NCBI RefSeq assembly: GCF_022539665.2
Contig: NC_081334.1
Coordinates: 5,054,424-5,118,423, forward strand
Direction: 5' to 3'
Origin: Daphnia carinata
Lineage: Eukaryota; Arthropoda; Branchiopoda; Diplostraca; Daphniidae
Length of the DNA stretch: 64,000 bases
Positions 53,298 through 62,870 of the stretch are shown piece by piece (within the stretch, counting starts at the first letter, position 1; each line of letters starts with the position of its first letter). The position numbers and the translations under genes were made by a program. The notes beneath the pieces are model-generated. The model saw nothing but the letters and a program-made list of their open reading frames with translations. It did no database searches and was not told the DNA's origin.

Positions 53298-56200
53298 AAA
53301 GAACATGGATTTGGTATTGAAATGAGGCGGGGGAGAAAAGGGAAAAACAAAATGGTATTCAAGACGTGACTCGTCATCGCGTGGCGATTCCAACAGGAAA
53401 AACAACAACTTTTTTCGACAACCAGCCATTAAATTTCACGATGACGACGAGGCATTCCAAATTTTACGCATACTATCACGAAAGACAACAGTTTTCAACT
53501 CGAAACAAAACAAAAATTCACTTACATTCATGGGGTGGGGGAAATCCTTCAGCCCACGTGTCACCTATGGCCACTGATTGAAAAGTTCCCAATAATGTCA
53601 GCACTTTTTGAGTTGTGAATGAAAATCTGTAAATGTAATGTGGCACACAACACGTGCTTTCCTTGCACAAGAATCTAATATTTCCTTTCAACAGAAAAAA
53701 AGAGAATCAGACACGAATTAGAAATAGAGGTCCGAACTGGCACAGACACGAATTGGAAATAGGTCCGAACTGGCACCGGTCAAACGAGCAACTGCGCGCG
53801 CTCAGTAGAACAAACGTGTAGGCCGTGTGCCTCCATCTTCTTTTATGGAAAAGGCGGGAGGAGAGGGGGGGGCGAGCAACGACAGAGGCGCCCCTCGCGC
53901 CATTTTCTGCCGATCCCCTACCCCCCCCAAACAAAACAACGAGTGTGTACATGTATAATAAACACAATAAAGGGAGGAGCTCGTACAAAAGTGACCTGCG
54001 TTAAACTTTAACCACATTTTCCTCCGCCCCTTGTTCATTCCACATTTTTATGGTAAAAATTTTTTACGACTTATTGGGTCGGTTTTCTTAAGTTAAAACA
54101 ATAAAAAAAATCTACACGTGTTTCTTTTCTTTTTTCTTAGAAAAATGGGTGATGACTGTCTGCTAGAACGTGACAGACGCGCGCCATAGACGATCGTGTT
54201 TTGTTTTTTTCCCAGTCAGTACCGACAACAATCGAATAATGCAACAAGAGCAACACGTTTCTTGTTGTTGTTTCCCAAAACACACCAGGAGGGAAGTAAA
54301 AGGATATCAAAGAGCAGCTTTTGATCTCAATCATCCATCACGCACCCAATTACTAGCAAACCGGGAAAGTGGAGAAGAAAAGAACACAACAAAAGCGATT
54401 ACAACAGTCAGAGAAACAACAACACTAAAGCACGGATTTAGTTGCATTCGAAACAAGTTTTTCCTTCTTTTCATATTTATTTTTATAAACATGTCGAGAA
54501 TGAGAGAGAGAACGACCCCGATGGCGACAAGTTCAATTTGTGTGCTCCCACAGAGATAATACACATTACTAGCTTTTTTTCTACTACTATTACGTTATAC
54601 AAGGGGACTTTCTTCTTTAACATTCTTCCTCTTTTTTGTTGTTGAAACGGGGGGGGGGGGGGGGCTTTTCTTTAATAGGTTTAAACCTTTTTAGAATCTA
54701 TCGTCCGACGACGTATTGGAATGTATTTCCTTACGACGATATTGTAATCCTGTCTCCAAACGCAAAAGACGAAGAAAAAAAAAAAAAAATTGGGTAGGAA
54801 TAATGTGCCATTCAGAATAGCCCGGCAAAGGTTGTCAAGAAGGCCGTTAAATGAAATAGTGTCGGCACAAAGCGCCATTTTCAAAAGCCATTTGTGTCTC
54901 CCTATGAAAGGGAGAAAGTAAAAAAAAAAAAGCAATTTCTGTGGCAAAAAAAAAGGAAGATGAACACGTTCTCCTCATTTGTTATTTAACATATGATGTG
55001 TCCAGTAAAAAAAAAAAAAGCGGTCGCGTAAAAAGTTGAAACGACGACCTGCTGGCGGAAGAAGAAGTAAGAAAAACGTAACGACGTTTACACCCTGCTG
55101 GCTGCTGCTGGATATTGTGTCCTGGAGCCACTTCATCTGGCCAACACCTGAAGAAAAAAAAAACGGAGACGTTTGCCCCTCTGAAAAAAAAAAAAAGATG
55201 ATCGAAGGGTGAAAAAGGTAAGAAACCATTTTTTTAATGCCACGAAAAAAAAAAACGGGCCGTAAACACTGGAATGAACTTTGTCAAAAGAAATAGTGTC
55301 GCCACAGTTTTTCGCTGCAAAAAAAGATGGGGGGGTTAAAGTAGCACAGGGGGGAATTATATACACAACACACAGCAAGAAGTATTATAAGATTCTGCCT
55401 GTTGTTGTGTCTGCCATTGTACACAACAAAAAAAAAAAAAGAAAGAGTGTAGAGAATAGAAGAACTATATGGGGGGCTCGGCTTACAGGCACCGATAAGC
55501 GCGCCGGGCCGATGAATATCTTGGCCCGGTCTCGTCTCCTTACCCACAGTCGTATACCAAACCGTTTTTTTTTTTTTTTTTGTTTTGTTTTGGAGTTGCT
55601 GAAACTGCAAGGGGGGGTTTCTATATACAGAGAAGAGGGGGGAAAAGTACCAAAGTGTGCACATATCTTATCGTGCGTTCAGTTTTTTTTTTTTCTCTTC
55701 TCCTTCCAAAGCCGAGAGTGAAAGAGCAAAGAAGAAGGTTCCTACAGTCTCCAATTTCAACACGCCTTTCTACTTTTCCTCCTCCTCCTCCTTCTTCTCC
55801 TCAGCTTCACATCCTTGACGGATGCTCGACGGCATCTCTTGATCTCACCGACAGCCGGCTATACTCTCTCTCACAAACTCAAACTCTACTTTGTGTGTGT
55901 GAGAGACACAGAGAAAGGTTTTTTAGTAGGCCGTCACAAAATATCAAATCTGACGGGCAGAGACATTGACTCATCAACTTTTTTTTTTTTCTCTTTCCAC
56001 CCTAAATATGCTGCCGGTTACTTGTTCAATCAAAACGGAAAAAAAGATATGAAATTTTATGTACCTGCTATTGGCGTGTAACGTGGCCCATACGATTCAA
56101 GCTTTATAAAAGCCATGTATTCAAATTTCTTCTGGTTTGGAATGACATCAGGGAATGGACGGAGTTGTTAAGAGGTGGTAGAAAAGAGTCGTGAGAGAAT

Positions 56201-56517
56201 TTAAAAAAAAAAAAAAAAAGTGTCCAATAGGGAGATGAAAAAAAAAAGGAAAACAAGGGTCAAAAGGATCTGCTCACGTGATAACGATGTTGCTGCTGCA
56301 TTCAGGACCCGATTCCGGGGCCTGTTTTAAAGGCACAATCATTGCAATTGACAGCGACGGTGATATAAATGTTGCATGAGATTTAAGGGTCGAGATTATG
56401 GGCCGAGATTACTTTTTTTCTTTTGGCCTCAGTTGGAGCTGCTACAACAACATACCAAACGGATCTACCTCTTGGTAATAAAGAGAAAAAGGAGAGAAGA
56501 ACACGTCGTATACATTT
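43313..56517. other. 13 kb gene-poor region upstream of the long RhoGAP promoter
   Basis: I found no exon with family motifs or paired splice sites. The base makeup is AT-rich with repeated A, T, C and G runs and CT runs (49090-49114, 52872-52898). The region has four perfect TGACGTCA words (44625, 45764, 45930, 48604) and several AGATGGCG words (43536, 43948, 49248, 51805). Open frames here are short and mostly contain poly-Phe or poly-Lys from homopolymers. It may carry enhancers or UTR exons for the long RhoGAP transcript. Confidence 0.5.
53709..53776. repeat. Two-copy tandem repeat, unit about 34 bases
   Basis: Copy 1 (53709-53743, 35 bases) and copy 2 (53744-53776, 33 bases) share AGACACGAATT-GGAAATA and GGTCCGAACTGGCAC. 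They differ by one substitution and a two-base GA gap. Confidence 0.9.
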
Positions 56518-57300
56518 TTACGGGTAGAGCAGCTCAATGTGGCGGGCCTGCACTTCTGTCACGATCTCGTACTGGCTCCATACACACAGGAAGAAATACA
56601 TCTGTTGGAATTTAAATTCAGGATAACAAGATCTTGATTAGATTTTTATTTGGAAGGAAACTGGCAGAGAACTTACATTGGCAGCCATCCAAAACCAATT
56701 GCAGATTGAGACAAATACATTCCATAGCTACAGATGCAGAGGCAAAATATTTGGTGAGATTGAAAATCAAAGTATAACATAAAATTACCAACTTACAATG
56801 TAGTAACCGATGATGATCCATAGACCGTAAACAGCTTGAAATAGAACAACAAGTGTCATGCAAATCATCCAAGGAAAGAAAAGACCTCTGTACTCTTTTC
56901 TAACACCTTGCACTAACATTCCAGAGCAGATGATAAATATCAGGCAAAACAGTATCACTATTGCTCCACCGGACTGCATCGCTGGTAAAAAAAAAAAAAA
57001 AAGAACTATGCATTACCCATCTATCTATCAGCTGATTGCTATTTCTTACTGTCTTTTACATCCGCTTCAAAGTAGGGCAAATAAAACTGTGAAGAATCAC
57101 CTCCACGCATCACATAGGCTGTATATGCTATGATAACTATTGGAAAGAACTGGATAAAAATACAAATTAAAGTTTCTTTTTTAACAGTGTACAACTGGAA
57201 GATCCCTGTTTACCGTTGTGTAAAATGCAACAGCAAAGGTGCCTTCTCGCACATTCATGTGCCAAAAACAAGGAGACCAGCATGATGATATGGACGGCAT
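56518..57300 (-). CDS. Four-pass membrane protein, DUF4728/pasiflora-like
   Basis: Exons 57214-57300, 57050-57149, 56797-56981, 56677-56727, 56518-56601 (stop TAA), 168 residues. Four hydrophobic segments are visible: residues about 20-44 (GTFAVAFYTTFFPIVIIAYT), 68-86 (GGAIVILFCLIFIICSGML), 96-121 (FFPWMICMTLVVLFQAVYGL) and 125-148 (LWNVFVSICNWFWMAANMYF). The N-terminus carries a Cys/Trp cluster (SCWSPCFWHMNVREGT), typical of the arthropod tetraspan family that includes the fly septate-junction pasiflora proteins. A short tail ends QARHIELLYP. I chose the ATG at 57300 because it opens the conserved Cys/Trp cluster. The family call is from the topology and the N-terminal motif; an unrelated four-pass family such as LAPTM-like proteins is possible. 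The role is not shown by the sequence. Confidence 0.72.
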
Positions 57301-59315
57301 TATGAGATGTGAATAAAATTATCCTGTAAACAAGAAGAGTTGTAAAGGTAAAAACATATGGAATCAACAGTAATCAACTGGAAGCAAAACAACGGTGAAC
57401 AGTTCACTCGAGAAGCGATCTGTGAAAAAAGTAGCTGATTCTCGTAAATTTTGGCTATGCTACGATTTAATTGACATGCTTCATATAAATGCTTCAAACA
57501 TGCACAAAAATATAGGATAATTTTTCGTTTTTTACCTACTTTTTCCGTAAGATAAATAAAAATGGACCCGCCCTACCGTTTGACTCGTTTGGTTTTTAAA
57601 CAACGCAGAATAATCATAGCTGCCACCTGTTGAGCTAGCAACAAGCTTTTCCCCACATCCCAATATTTGTACTGCATCGCGCTAGCGCTGTATCGTGCTG
57701 GCGCGCTAGCGTTGTGTCCAATATTGGGTATATTTAAAAAATGAATGACTTAATGAAAAAAATAACAATTTTCCCGGAATCAGCATTCAATTTTGAGTAT
57801 ATGCTGTGATATTCAACCAATTCCAGAGAGTGTCAGTTTTTGCAGGTTTTTGAGGCAATTTTCCCACGGTCATTTTCTTCGTTTATTTCGAAAACTATAA
57901 CGCCAATTGAAAAATAAACTTGATTTCCGTGATCAGCATTGAATTCTGAATCGAAATCATGTAATTTAAGCGAAATGTGAAATTTGGCCAGAAATGAAAA
58001 AGTGCAAAGGCTATTATAGACCTTAACACTTTTGTCAAAATCGGCGAAAAACGAGATCTCTTCGAATTCGTATATTTTCTTATTCTTTTACGTTCACGAT
58101 ACTGTACTAAAAACCGAAAGGGAAAAATAAATAACAAAATTGGCCCTCAGAGCAAAACTTATTTATTTTTAATTCATTATACAGACAGCAAGAAGCCGGG
58201 AACGTACAAAATTCAAACGACAATAAATCAAAACTTTTAAATATGTTTCTGGCCGTCAAAACGAACACCGAGCTCGAACATGGACATGCCAAGTGTCCAA
58301 CATCACGATGGGGTAAGCCAAAAAATTGTGTTAGCGTGCAGTGGTCTACTCCTCTTCCCTATTGGATTTTAACTTCCAAGGTAAAAATTATTTAACAGCA
58401 TTGTAAAAGCTATAAGATACCTGTACCACTTTTATGCACGCCATGATGTGCTGTACAAGATCTTCTCACATTAATCTTTGTTCGACTAGCGCGCACCAAA
58501 CAACCATCTCATTCTCGATGCAAAGTGAATGAAAAGCTTTTCTTTGTTTTGTACCGTTAAATGGTTGAAGAAATTATACTGTATAATTTTTTCCTCTAAA
58601 AGAATTTAGTAGCCGGTCGTAAAGTTTGGCTTTTAATTTTGAAGGTCATTCTAGCAAGAGCTAGGATGTTTTTCAAAACTTTAAATCATTAATTCCATAA
58701 CCATTTCTGTAAATTGCTAGTAACCAATCCTTTTGTTTAAAGGCATTTTAAAGTGTGACTAGCAAACATACAGAAAACGTACAATCCATTGAATCGATCG
58801 ATAAGAATAATTTGTAAAGAAATTACGAAAAAAGCTTGTACACCGCAACATCCAGGATGGAGGGAACCACTGGATGAAGCCGTTAAAAATGAATCGCGGT
58901 TTCGTCAAAATTTTATCTCAAAATAGGATATCCTACTCAATCACCTGGCCAGGAAACATTCTCTTCTTCCGTATGCTACGGTTCTTTTGTCTCCGATGTA
59001 AAGGTTACATAAAAACAGACATTCACATACCTTAACAGTAAGTAACAAGTAGGTAACAAGGGCAGCAATATCAACGATGACAATTCTGGTGAATCTTTGC
59101 AATCGACACCGAAAACCGTTTGACACGTCTCCCTTTATTTGCCCACTTGTGTTAAATTAAATGAAAAAGAGACAACATTGTCTAAAATCGTGTAGCAATT
59201 GTAACAAAAGCCTTAGGAGAAACATCGATACACATTTCTTGTGGGTGAGTAACAAATCAAATGTCCACACACTATAAAGGTTTGTGAGCCTTTAATGAAC
59301 CAGCCCTCCTGGTTG
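57301..59315. other. Intergenic region with repeat-like sequence
   Basis: The stretch contains an inverted-repeat element (57659-57728) and a degenerate duplicated segment (about 57770-57960). TTTATT at 59134-59139 could be the minus-strand polyadenylation signal of elevenin, about 180 bases past its stop. No coding exon was recognised; the composition is more complex than the homopolymer-rich desert. Confidence 0.5.
57659..57728. repeat. 70-base element bounded by a 9-base inverted repeat, with two internal CGCTAGCG palindromes
   Basis: The ends are CCCAATATT (57659-57667) and AATATTGGG (57720-57728), exact inverse complements. Inside are GCGCTAGCGC (57679-57688) and CGCTAGCG (57704-57711) in locally GC-rich sequence within an AT-rich region. 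It may be a small MITE remnant or a stem-loop; no transposase or clear target duplication is visible. Confidence 0.6.
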
Positions 59316-59862
59316 TCAGTCTTCAGCATCAGTTTGTGCTTGATGGCGATTAACTGATGAACGAACGTCAACAAAACGCTGCGGAACAACGAATATTCAA
59401 GACGACAACAGCAACAAACACCTTGTAGTTAAGCAAAATGGTCTTACCTGGTCAAGCAGCATAGGTATCACGAAGGGTTGATTTTCTGTTTCCATCGTTT
59501 GTTTTTTAGGGTAATTCACCAACATGTCGCGTACATCATCTTCGTTAACGCTACGAAATTCAACAAAAACAATCGTAGGATGAAGCAAGAAAGTAAACTA
59601 TAATAACAGACTTACCCCATGTTCGGAACAAAAGATCTTTTGATAGTGGCACCTCTGCATATCGGAGCAAATACGAATCGCCTAAAGTTTAGTTTTAGAA
59701 AATGATTGCTGCTTGCTGTTTATAAAGAGTTCAAGGGTATAAAAAATATATTTACCGACAATCAAGTTCTCGAGATTGTACTTCAACGGCAGTAAAAAGG
59801 ACGATCCCAGCGAGCAAGAGGAGTAACGTCGCAGACGAAGAAACATTGTCGTAACGTAGCAT
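59316..59862 (-). CDS. elevenin: Elevenin neuropeptide precursor
   Basis: Exons 59756-59862, 59616-59681, 59448-59550, 59316-59378 (stop TGA), 112 residues. A signal peptide (LLLLLAGIVLFTAVEVQS, about residues 14-31) is followed directly by RELDCRRFVFAPICRGATIKR. The core DCRR-[FY]-x-F-x-P-x-CRG with a dibasic end is the elevenin pattern known from molluscs and arthropods: a two-Cys loop that should form one disulfide bond. The rest (SFVPNMG, then an acidic segment with NYPKKQTMETENQP) is a spacer without further clear repeats. By family it is a secreted peptide acting on a G-protein-coupled receptor. The first intron (phase 2) splits an Arg codon inside the mature peptide. The acceptor of the coding first exon (CCAAATAG) is about 22 bases upstream of the ATG, so a 5' UTR exon must exist. 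Confidence 0.87.
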
Positions 59863-60089
59863 TTTTAATAGAAGAAATGAGAATCTATTTGGAAAATAAA
59901 GAAACAAATCATCAGATCAATTCACTTTTTAATGAAGATAAATTTTTGTGAAAGAATTGTGATATCAATAAACGGCAAATCGGAGTGATGGGGCAAAAGG
60001 AGAAATGGTACAGCACCTTTGCTTGAGTTGACAGTGGTTCTGGAAATGGTTGGAACAAGACTACCGCACTACTTGGGCGTGACTTACCG

Positions 60090-60096
60090 TTTTATA
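60090..60096 (-). promoter_or_regulatory. Candidate TATA box for elevenin
   Basis: On the minus strand the sequence reads CGCGTATAAAACGG, a perfect TATAAAA in a GC-flanked context about 230 bases upstream of the elevenin ATG. Neuropeptide genes often have TATA promoters. A competing upstream 5' exon at 60225-60295 would make this an internal promoter. Confidence 0.4.
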
Positions 60097-60224
60097 CGCG
60101 AGCGGGACTCGGTATTCACCTAGAAATCCTTTGTTTGATGACGCACGACCTTGTATGCATCCTCATACGAAACTTTTAACAAGAATGCATAGCAAAGTTG
60201 AGAAAGATTAGCACTGATACTTAC

Positions 60225-60295
60225 GCTTTGCAGTGACAGCAGTTCACGTTGTCTCCGATATTCGAAACTTTCACGCACAATTCTGCGTTAAGCAC
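60225..60295 (-). other. Candidate 5' exon upstream of elevenin
   Basis: The 71-base segment on the minus strand has an acceptor (TTTTAAAATCCTAG) and a very strong donor (GTAAGTAT). Only one frame is open (VLNAELCVKVSNIGDNVNCC...). It may be a 5' UTR exon of elevenin or an exon of an unseen gene; the open frame may be chance at this length. Confidence 0.3.
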
Positions 60296-60617
60296 CTAGG
60301 ATTTTAAAATATAATTGTTCTACCATCTAATTTAAACTTTTTTCGACAATAAACTAAGGATGACTGGTAGGTCTTTGGGAATTACAAAAAAATAGATCTG
60401 GTTGAAATAATTTTTAGCGTTTTGCTGCTGTCGTTGCAGTGGCTTGATTTGACAAGTCACACAATTAAATCTTGTACAGTTGGTCTGCCTTCCTTTCAAT
60501 CAACCACGTCTTCTATCGCTCGTGGTACTCGTAATCTTCCAAGTGCTAATAGAATACTTTAGAATAGAGCTTGGCTTGGACGGCAAATAGCGAGTAGCTA
60601 TGGAATAATTTTCATAA

Positions 60618-60803
60618 ATGAATTGCGACGTCTTTTCTCCTGAACCCCACATTGGGCTAGGCGGTACGACATCAGCAATGTCACTCCCGCACACTGCCGG
60701 TCGTGTCAAGGAGCTGCGACCGGCGGCGGAGTGCTCCTCTTCAGTCAATCGGTCGAGTGGATTAAATCTATCGAATCAAGACTATCTTGAAGCCCATAAA
60801 TGA
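60618..60803 (+). other. Small open frame of uncertain status (61 codons)
   Basis: ATG to TGA on the plus strand, with a natural-looking composition (VNRSSGLNLSNQDYLEAHK at its end) and no homopolymers. The minus strand is also open across 60500-60770. No family was recognised and no splice partner seen. It lies between elevenin and YIPF6. Confidence 0.2.
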
Positions 60804-61067
60804 ATGAAGACGCACTACAATTAATTGCATTTCGATACAATTGCCTTTTGTTCTCGTTGCTACTGATGTCGTATGTCATCTTTTTCTTTTTTACCTCACA
60901 TTTGGTTCTATTTCCGTTCGACGTTGAATGTATGCACCAATGCATGTCACTCTAATAGAGTATTCTCGTACATTTTGTTTAATTCAACCTCAACTCCAAG
61001 GAACGTACGAGCCATCTCGTCAAACAAACCAATCAACCTGATTGGACCAATCGGTAGCTACAAGCCA

Positions 61068-61073
61068 TTTATT
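61068..61073 (-). terminator. Polyadenylation signal (AATAAA) of Yipf6
   Basis: TTTATT on the plus strand reads AATAAA on the gene strand, 64 bases beyond the stop codon, a normal distance for a short 3' UTR. Confidence 0.5.
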
Positions 61074-61136
61074 TAATGGCTCGTAATGTTAATTTGTTTG
61101 AAGCCATTTGCGCAAATGTAGGTATGTGATAAATAC

Positions 61137-62233
61137 TTAGGAATTTGAAAGAGATACGACAAGCCAAGCGATGACAAAGTAGAACAATCCAATCGGATAA
61201 GCAGCCAGCACTTTCCGGCGGGGTGGAGAAGAATCGCCTAAAAATTTCATGGCCGCTGTGATTTCATAGGAATACGGGAAAAAAAATCAGTACTGAAATT
61301 AAATTCACTAAATAAAAGAGTTTCTCTTACCCCAGACCGCCCAGAAAAAGGCTGTTAAAGAAAAACCGCAACGTAGAAGGAAGAATATAGTATTCTGCTG
61401 TAGAAGTAAAACAATCCGACAGAGAGCCAATGCAATCGATAGGGGCAGCAGGCAATACCCCAGAACACACACACTTTGAAAAAATGATCTGTAAAAATAA
61501 AGTTTTAATTGAGTAAAAGAATGATTTTACTGATTTCGTATCTAATTAGAATTGTGAAACTATCTTACATATTCCCTCCTAGTAATTTGGTGTTGATTGT
61601 GACAGCCACAGCTCCAACCCAAACAATAACAAACACTTCTGCAAATTCTGGTCCTCCATCATGATCTGTTGTGTCACTTCTTCCCTGTAATAACCTTAAT
61701 GGTAAAAACAATTTATTGTCATTGTGCATGTTCGACCAGAATATGGAATACTGCAACTTACAATGCCATGAATGTGCACAAGATCAGAGGTCCCCACAAA
61801 TCCCCTGAATCAAGGACAAGATAAGCTTACTCTACTATGAAACACTTGTTTAAGCAACTTACATTCTGTTAAAAGAGATGCTTGATGACGTGGATAGAGA
61901 ACATGCAGAAATTTATTTCCAACAGCCTTGAGGTCCCGTACCTGATAAGCGTAAGCTGTTAGCATTTCGCAATAGCAGCTGTAATGAAAAAAGTTAAAAC
62001 TTAACAATAGTCAATCGTATAGGTTCGTCCAAAGTATTGAATTCTGGCGTTCCTTCTCCGTTTACAGGTTTGGAGATGGAGGGAATACTGTCCATTTTGC
62101 CACTGACGTCAACAAGGTAATCTTCATTCTAAAAATTAAATTGTTGAGTTTCACTCGCAGTTCGTTAAGCGATTACAGCAAAAACAATTACTGATGGCGA
62201 GGAAAACGGCGGAAGCGAGCTGAATTCCTCCAT
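61137..62233 (-). CDS. Yipf6: Yip1 domain family member 6 (Golgi/ER membrane trafficking protein)
   Basis: Exons 62192-62233, 62006-62128, 61863-61941, 61762-61804, 61569-61694, 61331-61488, 61137-61255 (stop TAA), 229 residues; the human protein has 236. After a short cytosolic head with FNTLDEPIRLTIVRDLKAVG come KFLHVLYP, WDLWGPLILCTFMAL, HDGGPEFAEVFVIVWVGAVA, TKLLGGNISFFQSVCVLGYC and YPIGLFYFVIAWLVVS. All line up with YIPF6, including the five membrane segments of the Yip1 domain. The family works with Rab GTPases in Golgi and ER vesicle traffic. I chose the ATG at 62233 because the frame upstream has no ATG. A minus-strand AATAAA lies at 61068-61073, 64 bases past the stop. Confidence 0.93.
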
Positions 62234-62870
62234 TTCAATTTGCCACGTCTGTGCTTTTGAATGCTCAACACAACAGTAGGCTGCTGTCGAAGATGCAGCT
62301 GATTGACGTAGCAGACGAACTAAGCGAGTTGTTGAAAAGTTTGCAGTGGCCACACGTCACCAAAAAAATCTCTAGTTGGCATTTTAAAATGATTTACAAC
62401 GGCAAAGATTTATCCACTTTATTGTATTTTCAATTCAAGTGTCTTGTTTTATGAGGGGTTAGAGACAATTCTCTAGGGAGGCTCATTATAATCAGCAGCG
62501 GGAACGTCAACCGAGCTATAGTGTCCATTTTCTTAAAACGGAAACCTACACTCTCCGTTTTCGTTTCCTGGCATGTGTTTTATGGCATCAACATCAATGC
62601 AACGTGTAGCGTCTGTGTGTGTATGTGCTTTTCAACATTAAGAGGACCTTGCGACAAATTCCGAATCTTGGCTCTTTGTCTCGTCGTCATCGTGGTCTAG
62701 GGGAAACGCATCTCATAGAGAGGTATAACGTATTCATATTCCATGCTGCTTTCAGGATGTGTCAATTTCTACTACATTAAAACGGGACGCGTAAGAAAAA
62801 AAAAACAATAAATTTTTGCAACAGTTAAGCTGGGTACTTTGCACCAGAAGAGTCAGGTGAACGTATCAAA
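62234..62870. other. Intergenic: Yipf6 promoter and 3' UTR of the next upstream gene
   Basis: Both flanking genes are on the minus strand. A plus-strand frame at 62251-62454 overlaps the Yipf6 5' side and has no recognisable family. A tRNA-like A-box (TGGTCTAGGGG, about 62693) has no matching B-box or arms. Confidence 0.45.

Noticed and set aside
54857-55310. GAAATAGTGTCG-CAC seen twice (about 54857 and 55290)
   Set aside because: Only about 16 matching bases and no extension of the similarity; likely chance.
62690-62730. tRNA-like A-box TGGTCTAGGGG
   Set aside because: No B-box, no acceptor-stem pairing and no T-arm downstream.
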